Shown: positions 25,085 to 34,310 of the stretch, one piece after another
Layout: the number at the start of each line of letters is the position of its first letter
Numbering within the stretch: the stretch's first letter is position 1
Source: Enterocloster asparagiformis
GTDB lineage: Bacteria; Bacillota; Clostridia; Lachnospirales; Lachnospiraceae
Assembly (NCBI GenBank): GCA_018380885.1
Contig: JAGZSY010000003.1
Span: 259,814 to 323,813 of the forward strand
Length of the DNA stretch: 64,000 nt
Direction: 5' to 3'
Program-made: the position numbers and the translations under genes
Notes under the pieces: generated by a model
Told to the model about the DNA's origin: nothing
The model's input: the letters and a program-made list of their open reading frames with translations, nothing else
Database searches by the model: none

Positions 25085-25795
25085 ATGCTGAAGGTTGAAG
25101 GGATCGATGTCTTTTACGGCAAGGTACAGGCATTGTACGATATTAATTTTGAAGTGAACCGCGGGGAGACTGTGTCCATCATAGGCTCCAACGGCGCAGG
25201 TAAATCCACGCTGATGAAAACAATCATGGGGCTGAATCGGACGGCCAAAGGGACCATTGAGTTTTGTTCCCAGCGCATCAGCAACCTGCCAACCAACAAG
25301 GTGGTGAAAAAGGGGCTGATCTACATACCGGAGGGGCGGGAGGTATTTCCCAAGATGAGTATTCTGGACAATCTGAAAATGGGGGCTTACTCCAAACGCT
25401 ACAGCGCGGCCCAGATGCGGGCCAAGCTGGAGGAGATGTTCGCCATCTATCCGCGCCTGCAGGAGCGCCAGGACCAGATGGCCGGCTCGCTCTCCGGCGG
25501 CGAGCAGCAGATGCTGGCCATCGCCAGGGGATTGATGAGCTCGCCGGAGATGATCATGTTCGACGAGCCGTCTCTGGGGCTGGCGCCGGTGATTGTGGAT
25601 GAGATGTTCGACACGATCCAGAGGATCAGGGAAATGTTGAAAATCCCGATTATCATTGTAGAACAGAACGCTTTTATGGCCATGAAATCCTCGGACCGCA
25701 CCTACGTGATGGAGGTGGGGCACATCGTCTGTTCCGGCAGAAGCCAGGAGCTTCTGGATTCCCCGGACATCAAGAAAGCGTATTTGGGCGCATAG
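25085..25795 (+). CDS. ABC ATPase LivF-like
   Basis: A 236-residue ATPase with Walker A GSNGAGKST, signature LSGGEQQMLAIAR, Walker B IMFDEPSLGLAP and the LivF-typical YIPEGREVFPKMS block. The ATG at 25085 is right after the LivG-like stop codon, with a G-rich site upstream; a TTG at 25079 is less likely. It completes a five-component Liv-type transporter. Confidence 0.93.
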   Translation: MLKVEGIDVFYGKVQALYDINFEVNRGETVSIIGSNGAGKSTLMKTIMGLNRTAKGTIEFCSQRISNLPTNKVVKKGLIYIPEGREVFPKMSILDNLKMGAYSKRYSAAQMRAKLEEMFAIYPRLQERQDQMAGSLSGGEQQMLAIARGLMSSPEMIMFDEPSLGLAPVIVDEMFDTIQRIREMLKIPIIIVEQNAFMAMKSSDRTYVMEVGHIVCSGRSQELLDSPDIKKAYLGA

Positions 25796-25808
25796 GAGAG
25801 GTGTAATT

Positions 25809-26618
25809 ATGAACGAGAAGAAAAAGGCGGCGCAGCTGCGAAGGGATGTGCTGGAGATGCTCTACACATGCCAGTCCGGCCATCCGGGGGGCTCGCTTTC
25901 CTGCATTGAGATTCTGACAACGCTGTTTTACGGCACCATGAGGGGGCGCAGCCCCGAAGATCCGGAAAACCCGGACCGGGACCGGTTTGTATTGAGCAAG
26001 GGGCACGCCTGCCCTGTGCTCTACGCCATCTTGGCGGACCAGGAATATTTTCCCAGGGAGGATTTGAGGCACCTGCGGCAGATTGACAGCCATCTTCAGG
26101 GGCACCCGGATTTCACAAAAACTCCGGGGGTGGACATGAACACCGGCTCGCTGGGACAGGGGGCTTCCCTGGCCATGGGGCTGGCCCTGGCGGCGAAGCA
26201 CGGAGGCAGAAGCTGCCGCGTGTACGCGCTTTTGGGGGACGGGGAGTGCCAGGAGGGACTGGTCTGGGAGGCGGCTATGGCAGCGTCCCACTACAGGCTG
26301 GACAACCTGACCTTCCTGCTGGACAACAACGGATTGCAGCTGGACGGGGAGACAAAACAGGTGATGAGTCTGGGGGATGTGGCAGAAAAGTTCGCGGCCT
26401 TCGGATTCCAATGCCATACCGTGGACGGGCATAATACGGCGGAGCTGGCAGAGGCCCTGGCTGCGCCTGCGGAGGGCAGGCCGAAATTGATCTGCTGTAA
26501 TACGGTGAAGGGAAAGGGCGTTTCCTTTATGGAGAACAACGCCGACTGGCACGGTAAGCCCATGACGGAGGAGCAGTTCCGTCAGGCGATCAGGGAGGTG
26601 GAGGCCGAGTATGAGTAA
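25809..26618 (+). CDS. Transketolase, N-terminal subunit
   Basis: A 269-residue thiamine-diphosphate-binding half of a split transketolase. Visible motifs are HPGGSLSCIE, SKGHACPVLYA and the ThDP/Mg motif GDGECQEGLVWEAAM with the distal DNNGLQLDG. Split transketolases also serve dedicated catabolic routes (apulose phosphate, sulfoquinovose). It lies directly downstream of the ABC genes with an AGGAGAGG site before the ATG and overlaps the C-terminal subunit gene by 8 bases. Confidence 0.9.
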   Translation: MNEKKKAAQLRRDVLEMLYTCQSGHPGGSLSCIEILTTLFYGTMRGRSPEDPENPDRDRFVLSKGHACPVLYAILADQEYFPREDLRHLRQIDSHLQGHPDFTKTPGVDMNTGSLGQGASLAMGLALAAKHGGRSCRVYALLGDGECQEGLVWEAAMAASHYRLDNLTFLLDNNGLQLDGETKQVMSLGDVAEKFAAFGFQCHTVDGHNTAELAEALAAPAEGRPKLICCNTVKGKGVSFMENNADWHGKPMTEEQFRQAIREVEAEYE

Positions 26619-27537
26619 ATCACTGAGAGAGGCTTACGGCGAGGCGCTGGCCTTGCTGGGAAAAAAAGACGAGCGGGTGGTGGTGCTGGATGCGGACTTA
26701 TCCCACGCCACCCAGACCTGCATATTTGCCCGGGAATACCCGGAGAGGTTCTACAACATGGGCATCGCGGAGGCCAACGCGGTCTGCGCGGCAGCGGCCT
26801 TTGCCAATATGGGCTATATTCCTTTTTTCAGCACCTTTGCGGTGTTCGGCGCAGGGCGGGCTTTTGAGCAGATCCGCAATTCTGTAGCCTACGTGAACGC
26901 CAACGTAAAGCTGGCGTTCACCCACTCGGGAATTTCCGTAGGAGAGGACGGCGGCAGCCACCAGGCCATCGAGGATATCAGCCTTATGCGCAGCCTGCCC
27001 AACATGACGGTGATGGTTCCCTGCGATCCGCTGGAGACGCAGAAGGCGGTATTTGCGGCCGCGCAGATCAACGGTCCCGTGTATATCCGGGTGGGCCGCC
27101 CGGTCTGTGAGAATATCACGGCTGCGGATACGCCCTTTATCCCGGGCAGAGCCGCGGTGCTGAAGGACGGCGGGGACTTGTGCCTGGTGGCCTGCGGCCT
27201 GGAGGTGCGGGAGGCGCTTGAGAGCGCCCGGATGCTGGAGGCGGAGGGGATCAGCACAGCGGTGGTGGATATGCACACTGTCAAGCCCATTGACCGGGAG
27301 GTGATCCTGCATTACGGCAGGACGTGCAGGGCGCTGGTCACGGTGGAGGAACACAGTGTGATCGGAGGTTTAGGCAGCGCGGTGGCGGAGGTGCTCTGCG
27401 GCAGCGGCAGCGCCCGGTTCTTAAGGCTCGGCGTTCAGGACAAATTTGGGCGGTCGGGAAAGCCGGAAGATTTGTTCGAGGCCTACGGGCTGTCGGCGGG
27501 AAGGATCGCCCGGGCCTGCAGGGACCTGCTGGCGTGA
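26611..27537 (+). CDS. Transketolase, C-terminal subunit
   Basis: A 308-residue partner with the pyrimidine-binding domain (catalytic Glu in MGIAEANAVCAAAAFA, then GYIPFFSTFAVFGAGRAFEQIRNSVAY) and a C-terminal transketolase domain (KPIDREVILHYG). It needs the preceding subunit to make complete active sites at the interface. The eight-base overlap suggests equimolar translation. It is probably dedicated to the polyol/ketose brought in by this operon, since cells usually keep a separate housekeeping transketolase; that is inference. Confidence 0.9.
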   Translation: MSKSLREAYGEALALLGKKDERVVVLDADLSHATQTCIFAREYPERFYNMGIAEANAVCAAAAFANMGYIPFFSTFAVFGAGRAFEQIRNSVAYVNANVKLAFTHSGISVGEDGGSHQAIEDISLMRSLPNMTVMVPCDPLETQKAVFAAAQINGPVYIRVGRPVCENITAADTPFIPGRAAVLKDGGDLCLVACGLEVREALESARMLEAEGISTAVVDMHTVKPIDREVILHYGRTCRALVTVEEHSVIGGLGSAVAEVLCGSGSARFLRLGVQDKFGRSGKPEDLFEAYGLSAGRIARACRDLLA

Positions 27538-27687
27538 GAACCGGCGGCAGGGGATTGCGGGGGCTTATTTTTCCAGAAACCATATGTAAAATAAGCGGCT
27601 TCTGTGATATGATGGAAGAAAATGGCTGCCGGGTTATGAGCGGATATTCCGGCGGCCGCAGAAATCAGAGAGAGACGGAGGGGAAGA

Positions 27688-28374
27688 ATGGGGGACGCGG
27701 AAGCCAAAAAGGGCAATACGGATATTTATGAGAGCCTCCGGCGCGATATCATCTCGCTGGAGCTGCATCCCGGTCAGCGTTTGCGGGAGAACGAGCTGGC
27801 GGAACAGTTCGGCGTATCCAGAACGCCGGTGCGGTCTGCATTGCAGAGGCTGGAGAGCGAAGGGCTGGTATACACGGTTCCCAAGAGCGGTAATTTCGTG
27901 ACAAAGATCAATCTGCACAACATATATAACACGATTTACATCCGAAATTCCGTTGACAAGAGTATTTTCCGGGACATGATCGACGTGTTGAAGGACATTG
28001 ATTTTCAAAAGCTGTCCATCAACCTGGCGAAGCAGAAGGTGATCTGGTCGCTCCACGACGAGTCGCTGGGCAGCAATCTGGAATTTATGAATTATGACGA
28101 CAGCTTTCACCGCGATCTGTACGCGGTGGTGGGAAAAGAAGAAATCTGGGACATCGTCATGAACAATCAGTATGATTATATCCGCCAGAGGATGTTTTTG
28201 AACCGGTACAATCTGACCCACATTGAGGAGAGCATCGGGCAGCACGAGCAGATTTTCCGGCTGCTGAAGGAGCAGAAGCTGAATGAGCTGATCGTGTGCA
28301 ATGAGAAGCACCTGTATACAGGCGTGAGCGAGGCGTATGATTTTGTGAAAATGGCGCCGGATTATTTTTGCTAG
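27688..28374 (+). CDS. GntR-family regulator, FCD subfamily
   Basis: A 228-residue regulator. The winged helix includes ELAEQFGVSRTPVRSALQRLESEGL at about residues 38-62. The C-terminal FCD domain keeps the ligand pattern DDSFHRDLY and QHEQIF. GACGGAGGGG precedes the ATG. It lies 150 bases after the transketolase genes and ends at a strong terminator, so it is likely the local regulator of this operon, with the two atgtatacaag sites at 19784 and 19979 as candidate operators. Confidence 0.88.
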   Translation: MGDAEAKKGNTDIYESLRRDIISLELHPGQRLRENELAEQFGVSRTPVRSALQRLESEGLVYTVPKSGNFVTKINLHNIYNTIYIRNSVDKSIFRDMIDVLKDIDFQKLSINLAKQKVIWSLHDESLGSNLEFMNYDDSFHRDLYAVVGKEEIWDIVMNNQYDYIRQRMFLNRYNLTHIEESIGQHEQIFRLLKEQKLNELIVCNEKHLYTGVSEAYDFVKMAPDYFC

Positions 28375-28379
28375 ACGGT

Positions 28380-28419
28380 GAAACGCGCCGGGATCGAAGG
28401 CATCGGTCCCGGCGCGTTT
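28380..28419. terminator. Bidirectional terminator
   Basis: A perfect 13-base stem (28381-28393 with 28407-28419) starts with AAA and ends with TTT, between convergent genes. Its left arm repeats 18 bases of the terminator at 19717. Confidence 0.85.
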
Positions 28420-28438
28420 GTCCGCAAAATACGCAGCG

Positions 28439-29353
28439 CTAACAGTAGGTTTCCCTGGTCATTTCGATAAACGCCCTGGCGGGTCCGGAGGGGGGCGTGT
28501 CCCCGGAGTAGACTACCACGAAGGTCCAGTAGGCCTCAAAGGCATCGTCCATGTAACAGAATACCGGCTCGTGAGTACAGCGGAACAGCTGGATGTAGCT
28601 CTCCGGGAGAAAGGTCACGCCCAGGCCCACACCCGCGAAACGCAGCGCGGTCTGCACGCTGCTGGTGGTCAGAATGATGTCCGGGGTGATGCCGGCCTTC
28701 TCCAGAATCCGGTCGGAGATTTGCCGCACCCGCTGGTAGGGGAAGGAGAGGACGAATTTCTCGCCCGCGGCTTCCGCAGGGTTGATGTAAGGGTATTTCT
28801 CGCCCTTGCGCGTACAAAGCTTCTGCGTCAGAGGGTGGTTCCTGGCGAAAGCCATCACATAGCGCTCCCGGGCGATCTCCACGTAATTTGCCGTGATGCT
28901 TTTGAGGGGCAGGTGCAGCAGGGCCACGTCCAGCTCGTTTCCGCTGATCATGTGTTCCAATACCTGGGAATTTCCCTCGGAGATAGAGACCTCGATGTTG
29001 GGGTAGGCGCGGTTGAACAGCGGGATGACCTGCGGCAGCACGTAGGAACCGATGTGAGCGGAGGTGCCCACCTTCAGCCGGCCCATGCGCAGGGAGCTGA
29101 TATCGCACAGCTCCTGCTCAAAGTCCCGGTAGTCCTTGAGCACCTTCCGGGACATCTGGATATAGCGCTCCCCGGCGAAGGTCGGGGTGAGCCCGCCGGC
29201 CCCGCGGATGAAGAGCGGGGTTCCCAGCTGCCCCTCCAGGCGCGTGAGAAAGAGGCTCAGGGCCGGCTGGGTTACATAGAGCTTTTCCGCCGCCTTTGAG
29301 ATGCTTTTTTCCTTTGCAATGGTCAGAATATATTCCAGCTCACGGGTGTTCAT
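28439..29353 (-). CDS. LysR-family regulator
   Basis: A 304-residue regulator with the N-terminal LysR helix-turn-helix (MNTRELEYILTIAKEKSISKAAEKLYVTQPALS) and a two-lobed effector domain from about residue 90. The start at 29353 follows AAAGGAG; the longer frame to 29398 only adds 15 residues without a site. It is encoded downstream of, and in the same direction as, the CitMHS transporter and the hydrolase, and probably controls them in response to a carboxylate. Confidence 0.9.
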   Translation of the reverse strand: MNTRELEYILTIAKEKSISKAAEKLYVTQPALSLFLTRLEGQLGTPLFIRGAGGLTPTFAGERYIQMSRKVLKDYRDFEQELCDISSLRMGRLKVGTSAHIGSYVLPQVIPLFNRAYPNIEVSISEGNSQVLEHMISGNELDVALLHLPLKSITANYVEIARERYVMAFARNHPLTQKLCTRKGEKYPYINPAEAAGEKFVLSFPYQRVRQISDRILEKAGITPDIILTTSSVQTALRFAGVGLGVTFLPESYIQLFRCTHEPVFCYMDDAFEAYWTFVVVYSGDTPPSGPARAFIEMTRETYC

Positions 29354-29454
29354 GTCCCGCTCCTTTCTCGGCGCCGCGCAGCGCCCGGGGTTTGGCATAT
29401 GGTCTCTGAAAATTTATGCCGCGTTTACCGCCGGGCTGTTTGCCGGACGGCGGA

Positions 29455-30762
29455 CTAGACGACGATGTATCCCATGACGCAGCCAAAGCCGATCATCAGC
29501 AGACCCACGATCCACAGCGGGAAGAAGCTGAAGCGCATGTGTTCTTTTAAGGACAGGCCGGATACGGCCAGCCCCAGGTAGGTGGAGGCGATGACGGGCG
29601 CCAGGGTGAAACAGCTGTCCGCGCCGATACCGAAGGCGATGGCCACGCTCTGGGCCGGTATGCCGTATTTTGCGCATACCTCGATGAGCACGGGCAGTAT
29701 CCCGTAGTACAGCGGGTCGGGGGACACGGCCAGGCCGATGAAGCCGCCGAAAAATGCAAACACCAGGTGCAGGTGGGCGCATAAAAAGTCTGGCAGGATG
29801 TTGATGATCAGCTCGGCCATGGCTACGATCATGCCGGTGTTGTTCAGCACGCCAACCATCACGCCGGCGCTGAGCACGGTGGCCACCAGGGAGATGACCT
29901 TGGAGGCGTGGGCGGCCAGCCGGGCTTCCTGGTCCTTGGGGTTGGGGTAATTGACCACCAGCGCCAGAACGCAGCCCATCATGAAAATGGAGTAGTTGGG
30001 CAGAGAGGTCTTGAACAGCAGCACAAAAACTGCGACTGTCAGGATTACATTATACCAGAGCAGCTTAGGGCGCTGCAAGGCCAGAACTTCCGGATCCGGG
30101 GCGGAATCCGCGGCTTCGCCGGCTGTGAGAACAGCCGCCTTGCCGGCACCGCGCCTGACCTCGATGCGGCTCATCACCACGGCCAGGCCCACGCAGCAGA
30201 ACCAGCCGAAAATCTGCATGGGCAGATAGGCGTTCCACAGCAGTCCGGAATCCATGGCAAGAGTGACGGACTGGCGGTTCAGCACGCCGCCCCAGGGCAC
30301 CAGGTTCATCACGGTGATCACGGAACAGCAGACCGCCATGATGGCTGTGATGCGGATATTCAGCTTTTTGCACAGGGGCAGCAGGGCGGGAATGGCGATC
30401 AGGTAGGTGGTGGGGCTGTTGCCGTCCAGGTGGCCCAGGGTGGCGATGAGGACCACGACCAGGAAAATCCCCAGCACGTGGCCGTCGGCTATTTTGATCA
30501 GCTTCTGAACCAGCTTGTCAAACATGCCCACGTCGGTCATGAGGCCGAAATAGGTGACCACGAACACAAAGAGCGCGGCCATACTCCAGGTGGTGCTGAC
30601 GCCGTCCTTGATGAATCCGGCGATATCCGCCAGGCCGTAGCCGTTGATCACGGCGCCCAGAATGGGAAGCACCACGAACAGGGTCATTGGGATGGCTTTC
30701 CCCTTCAGAAGAAAAAACATTAACAGGCCGATCATCACAAATCCGGTAATTGCTAATAACAT
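29455..30762 (-). CDS. CitMHS-family carboxylate transporter
   Basis: A 435-residue, strongly hydrophobic protein with about 11-12 membrane segments, recognisable as the CitMHS (metal-citrate/H+ symporter) family from MTLFVVLPILGAVINGY, GHLDGNSPTTYLIAIPALLPL and the repeat AFFGGFIGLAVSPDPLYYGILPV. The family takes up citrate as a divalent-metal complex; some members carry other carboxylates. AGGAGGGGG lies a few bases ahead of the ATG. Encoded between the hydrolase and LysR genes, so its ligand may be linked to the hydrolase product. Confidence 0.85.
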   Translation of the reverse strand: MLLAITGFVMIGLLMFFLLKGKAIPMTLFVVLPILGAVINGYGLADIAGFIKDGVSTTWSMAALFVFVVTYFGLMTDVGMFDKLVQKLIKIADGHVLGIFLVVVLIATLGHLDGNSPTTYLIAIPALLPLCKKLNIRITAIMAVCCSVITVMNLVPWGGVLNRQSVTLAMDSGLLWNAYLPMQIFGWFCCVGLAVVMSRIEVRRGAGKAAVLTAGEAADSAPDPEVLALQRPKLLWYNVILTVAVFVLLFKTSLPNYSIFMMGCVLALVVNYPNPKDQEARLAAHASKVISLVATVLSAGVMVGVLNNTGMIVAMAELIINILPDFLCAHLHLVFAFFGGFIGLAVSPDPLYYGILPVLIEVCAKYGIPAQSVAIAFGIGADSCFTLAPVIASTYLGLAVSGLSLKEHMRFSFFPLWIVGLLMIGFGCVMGYIVV

Positions 30763-30781
30763 AAATCCCCCTCCTTTGTTT

Positions 30782-31630
30782 TCAGTTGTTCATCAGGTCA
30801 TTGGCCTTGAGGACAAACCGCCTCAGGCATTGGTTGAATTTCTCCGCTTCATATAAAAACATCAGGTGTCCGCTCTCGTAAAAACAGTTGACTTCGCTGT
30901 ATCCCCCCACCTCCCCCGCGAATTTTTCCACCATGTCCAGGCCGTAGGCCTCGGACTGGGCGCCGAAAATGGACACGGGCACGGTGATTTCCTTTAAATG
31001 CGCCACATTGTTGGTGTGGCTGAAATCGTAGTGCAGCTCCAGGGCGCTCCAGGGCATGGTCTTTCTGCATTCCGCGGTGATCCACTGCTTGTCCTGGTCG
31101 CTCATGCCCTCGCGGTTTGAGATGCGGGCGATGAATTTGTCGTAAAATTCCTCCGGATGGTAATACAATGGCAGGTAGGTGTCGAACCAGTTCTGGATGT
31201 TATAGTCCCTGCCCCGGTGATGGTTCCAGTCCTCACCGGAGAAGGGGAACAGCGAGCCGTCCATCATGACCAGGCCGTTTAAGCGGTGCTGCTTGTGCTG
31301 GCTGGCGTAGGTGACCACCACGGAGGCGGCCAGGGACCAGCCCAGAAGCACCACGCGGTCCAGGTCCAGGTGATCGATCAGCTCCCGGATATCCTGGGCG
31401 TGACGTTTTAAGGTGTTGCCGCCGCAGGTTTTGGAGGAATACCCCTGCCCCCGGGGGTCCATAGTGACCACGCGGAATTCCCCGGACAGCGCCCGGGCGT
31501 TTTTTTCAAAAAATTTGGTGGTGCAGAGAAAGCCCGGCACCATCAGGATGGGAAGCCCCTGGCCCACATCCTCGAAGTAGATGTGGGCTCCGTCGGAGGC
31601 GGTGAAAAAGTTGCGTTCTGTAATTGTCAT
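30782..31630 (-). CDS. Alpha/beta hydrolase
   Basis: A 282-residue alpha/beta-fold hydrolase. The nucleophile elbow is LLGWSLAAS (Ser), preceded by the oxyanion region VPGFLCTTKFF; the catalytic His is in YESGHLMFL near the C terminus. The acid residue is less clear (GAQSEAYGLD region). It resembles soluble ester or lactone hydrolases. The first gene of the minus-strand unit with CitMHS and LysR; it may free a carboxylic acid from an ester. AGGA lies upstream of the ATG. Confidence 0.85.
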   Translation of the reverse strand: MTITERNFFTASDGAHIYFEDVGQGLPILMVPGFLCTTKFFEKNARALSGEFRVVTMDPRGQGYSSKTCGGNTLKRHAQDIRELIDHLDLDRVVLLGWSLAASVVVTYASQHKQHRLNGLVMMDGSLFPFSGEDWNHHRGRDYNIQNWFDTYLPLYYHPEEFYDKFIARISNREGMSDQDKQWITAECRKTMPWSALELHYDFSHTNNVAHLKEITVPVSIFGAQSEAYGLDMVEKFAGEVGGYSEVNCFYESGHLMFLYEAEKFNQCLRRFVLKANDLMNN

Positions 31631-31830
31631 GTTGCGATCCTTTCCTCGGCCGAATTGCTATGTCTTTATTATATAAAAACTGTACTATAAATCAAATTTA
31701 TAGATTTTATAAGAAACATAACAAAAAAGTAATGGCTGGGAGGGAGATGAACTGAGTGGGGATGCCGGGAAACGGCGGGATAAGGAAAGAAAGGGGCGCG
31801 GATTTGGCAGACTGCGCCTGCAGGGGGCAT

Positions 31831-31877
31831 AAAAAACAGGAAGCCCTGTCTGTATACAGGACTCCCTGGCAAAAAAA
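31831..31877 (-). terminator. Terminator of tRNA-Gly(GCC)
   Basis: Read on the minus strand, CAGGGAGTCCTGT pairs imperfectly with ACAGGGCTTCCTG around ATAC and ends in T6. It directly follows the tRNA. Confidence 0.75.
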
Positions 31878-31880
31878 TAG

Positions 31881-31952
31881 AGCGCGAGACGGGATTCGAA
31901 CCCGCGGCCCCCACCTTGGCAAGGTGGTGCTCCACCCCTGAGCCACTCGCGC
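31881..31952 (-). tRNA. tRNA-Gly(GCC)
   Basis: A 72-base cloverleaf on the minus strand. The acceptor arm is GCGCGAG/CTCGCGC, D arm GCTC..GAGC, anticodon arm CCACC-TTGCCAA-GGTGG with anticodon GCC (31918-31920), and T arm GCGGG-TTCGAAT-CCCGT. The 3' CCA is not encoded. A consensus promoter lies 31 bases upstream and a terminator follows. Confidence 0.95.
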
Positions 31953-31982
31953 ATGAACAGTTGAACTCAACTGACGAAGGCT

Positions 31983-32011
31983 ATTATAATAAAAAAAGGC
32001 GCGGATGTCAA
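31983..32011 (-). promoter_or_regulatory. Consensus promoter of tRNA-Gly(GCC)
   Basis: On the minus strand, TTGACA (32006-32011) and TATAAT (31983-31988) are both perfect and are 17 bases apart, as expected for a strong stable-RNA promoter. Confidence 0.9.
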
Positions 32012-32193
32012 CCCATAAAGTTGAAAAAAATTTAAAAAATTACCAAAATTTTTCCAGGCAGGGAAATTGGCGGGCAGCCAGCGGGAACAGAGGGGGAGAA
32101 TTTTGCTGTTCACCCGCCATGGATTGAAGTATAATGGAATTTGAAGCAAAATTTCAGCCCATAGCGGCAGCGATGAAGGGAAGGCGGAACGGG

Positions 32194-34236
32194 ATGAAAG
32201 ACGGAGTTAAAAAGATTTTGCTGTGGAGCTTTACGCCGGACGACTGGGAGGTGTGCTGCACGGTGCTGGAGGACTTTTTTGCCGGGGAGGCGGTGGAGAT
32301 CGAGCGGATGTCCTTTGTGTCCCAAACCAGGGACAGCTACGACGACATCGACCTGGCGCTGGTGACGGCCAGCGAGTGGTATCACTTCGTGAAGCAGCTG
32401 GTGCCCAAGAGCGCCCCGGTGATCTGGATCAAACACACCATCGACCAGGAGAATTTCGAGAAGCTGTCCAGGGCGGCCCAGGAGGAGAAGATCAGCGTGG
32501 TGGCGGATACGCCCTTTTACGCGGAGCAGAGGCGCAGGATGCTGGTGAGCCTTGGAGTGCGGGAAGCGGCCCTAAAGGTTTGGCATCCGGGGCTGCCGGA
32601 GGCGGAGCTGGGGCGGATTGTCCTGATCTTTGAGAAGGCGGGGCTGACCGAGGAGCCGGGCCGGGAGTACATACATTTTTACGGGCGGGGGCTGATCAGC
32701 ACGGAAACCCTGATTCAGATGGCGGCCGCCCTGAACATGCTCCACCTGCTGGAGACGGATTTTTACCGGAAATACAACCGCTCCACCAAGTACGCCTCCC
32801 GTCAGATCAGCGATCTCATCGACATCGGGGATTTCTATGCGGCGGCCCAGAAAAAGGTGGTCAACGGCCTGCTGTATTTTGTGCCAAACGGGCTGATCAG
32901 CCATTACAATTTTAACGCCGCGGTGCTGTTGGGGAGCATATCCAGCCAGATGATCGGCAGGACGCTGCCGGAGGTATTTCCCTTTCTGGGGGAGTGGATG
33001 GACCGGCTGGAGGAATTTGGCGAGCGGGTGGTGAAGTTCGGCGGCCGGGAGCTGGTGTTCGACCTCTGGCTCACCAGCACCCACGGGATCTACGCGGGCT
33101 ACATCCTCATATCGGATTACAAGGCTGAGAAGGAGAAGGAGCTGCGCTTAAGAACGCAGATGCTCAAAAAACGTCAGCACGCCAAATACACGGTCTACAA
33201 TATCAAGGGTGAGAGCGAGGCGATTGAGCGCTGCCGGCAGACTGCCATGAAGTTCGCTCGCTCCAAGGCCAGCGTGCTCATCACAGGGGCTTCCGGCACA
33301 GGCAAGGAGCTGTTCGCCAGCGCCATCCACAACGCCTCCAAACGGAGAAACGGCCCGTTTGTGCCAATCAACTGCGGGGCCCTGGTGGAGTCGCTGCTGG
33401 AGAGCGAGCTGTTTGGATACGAGAGCGGCGCGTTCACGGGAGCGAAGAAGGAGGGGAAGCAGGGGCTGTTCGAGGTGGCCCACGGGGGCACACTGTTCCT
33501 GGATGAGATCGGGGAGATGCCCCTGGGACTTCAGGTTAAGCTACTGCGGGCGCTGCAGGAGCGGGAGGTAGTCCGCGTGGGCGGCCACAACGTGATCCCC
33601 GTGGACGTGCGGATCATCGCGGCCACCAACCGGGACTTGAGAACCCTTGTGAAGGAGGGAAAATTCCGCACGGACCTGTATTACCGGCTCAACGTCCTGC
33701 CGCTGGAGCTGCCGGGGCTGAACGAACGGCGGGAGGACATTCTGCCGCTGTTCTACGATATACGCAACGACGAGGGATACACCTTTGACCTGGACCAGGA
33801 GGCCAGAGCCTGCGTCGTGGCCCACAATTACGAGGGAAATGTGCGGGAGCTGCACAACTGCGTGGAATATCTGGGCAGCCTGGAGCAGGAGCTGGTGAGG
33901 TACGAGGATCTTCCATCCTACATGCGGGAGGGGAAACGCCCTGGGCAGGCTGAAAGAAGCGCCGACCCGGAAAACGGCGCGGGCCGGGGGCAGGACCTCG
34001 CCCGGGAGGCGCAGCTGGTTCTGGAGGCGGTGAGCAGCCTCAGAGCCGCGGGTAAGGCCGCGGGCCGCCGCAGCATCTGCCTTTACTTAAAGTCTCAGGG
34101 TGAGAACCTTTCTGAGATGCGCGTCCGCCGGATTCTGGAAGAGCTTGGCGCCTGCGGGCAGATCACTGTGGGAAGGGGCAGAATGGGCGTTTGGATCAAT
34201 CCCAATCATACCGATAATCCCATTAATCCCGAATAA
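32194..34236 (+). CDS. Sigma-54-dependent transcriptional activator
   Basis: A 680-residue enhancer-binding protein. Residues 1-150 form a response-receiver-like or PrpR-like sensor; residues about 190-320 look PAS-like. The central AAA+ domain has Walker A TGASGTGKE, the sigma-54 contact loop ESGAFTGA, Walker B GGTLFLDEIGEMP and the second-region block VRIIAATNRDL. Instead of the usual Fis-type helix-turn-helix, the C terminus is a winged-helix-like segment (MRVRRILEELGACGQITVGRGRMGVW). Upstream in-frame ATGs at 32134 and 32173 have weaker sites. It is followed 58 bases later by a -24/-12 promoter, so it most likely activates the operon downstream. Confidence 0.9.
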   Translation: MKDGVKKILLWSFTPDDWEVCCTVLEDFFAGEAVEIERMSFVSQTRDSYDDIDLALVTASEWYHFVKQLVPKSAPVIWIKHTIDQENFEKLSRAAQEEKISVVADTPFYAEQRRRMLVSLGVREAALKVWHPGLPEAELGRIVLIFEKAGLTEEPGREYIHFYGRGLISTETLIQMAAALNMLHLLETDFYRKYNRSTKYASRQISDLIDIGDFYAAAQKKVVNGLLYFVPNGLISHYNFNAAVLLGSISSQMIGRTLPEVFPFLGEWMDRLEEFGERVVKFGGRELVFDLWLTSTHGIYAGYILISDYKAEKEKELRLRTQMLKKRQHAKYTVYNIKGESEAIERCRQTAMKFARSKASVLITGASGTGKELFASAIHNASKRRNGPFVPINCGALVESLLESELFGYESGAFTGAKKEGKQGLFEVAHGGTLFLDEIGEMPLGLQVKLLRALQEREVVRVGGHNVIPVDVRIIAATNRDLRTLVKEGKFRTDLYYRLNVLPLELPGLNERREDILPLFYDIRNDEGYTFDLDQEARACVVAHNYEGNVRELHNCVEYLGSLEQELVRYEDLPSYMREGKRPGQAERSADPENGAGRGQDLAREAQLVLEAVSSLRAAGKAAGRRSICLYLKSQGENLSEMRVRRILEELGACGQITVGRGRMGVWINPNHTDNPINPE

Positions 34237-34241
34237 TGGGA
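34218..34241. promoter_or_regulatory. Inverted repeat, probable enhancer site for the activator
   Basis: TCCCATTA (34218-34225) and TAATGGGA (34234-34241) form a perfect 8-base inverted repeat, 54-77 bases upstream of the -24 box. This suits an upstream activator-binding site of the preceding gene product. It overlaps the activator gene's last codons. Confidence 0.55.
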
Positions 34242-34294
34242 TGAAGATGGAAACAGAGCAACGAAAAATTGAGGTTAAACGGCTCTTAAAAAGC

Positions 34295-34310
34295 TGGCAC
34301 GTTTTTTGCT
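34295..34310 (+). promoter_or_regulatory. Sigma-54 (-24/-12) promoter
   Basis: TGGCACG at 34295-34301, a four-base TTTT spacer and TTGCT at 34306-34310 match the consensus TGGCACGnnnnTTGCW exactly. Transcription should begin near 34322, leaving a leader of about 150 bases with GC-rich hairpins (such as CCGGGC...GCCCGG) before the permease gene. Confidence 0.93.

Noticed and set aside
31669..31970. Three overlapping 87-89-residue frames on the minus strand
   Set aside because: They read through tRNA-Gly(GCC) and its terminator.
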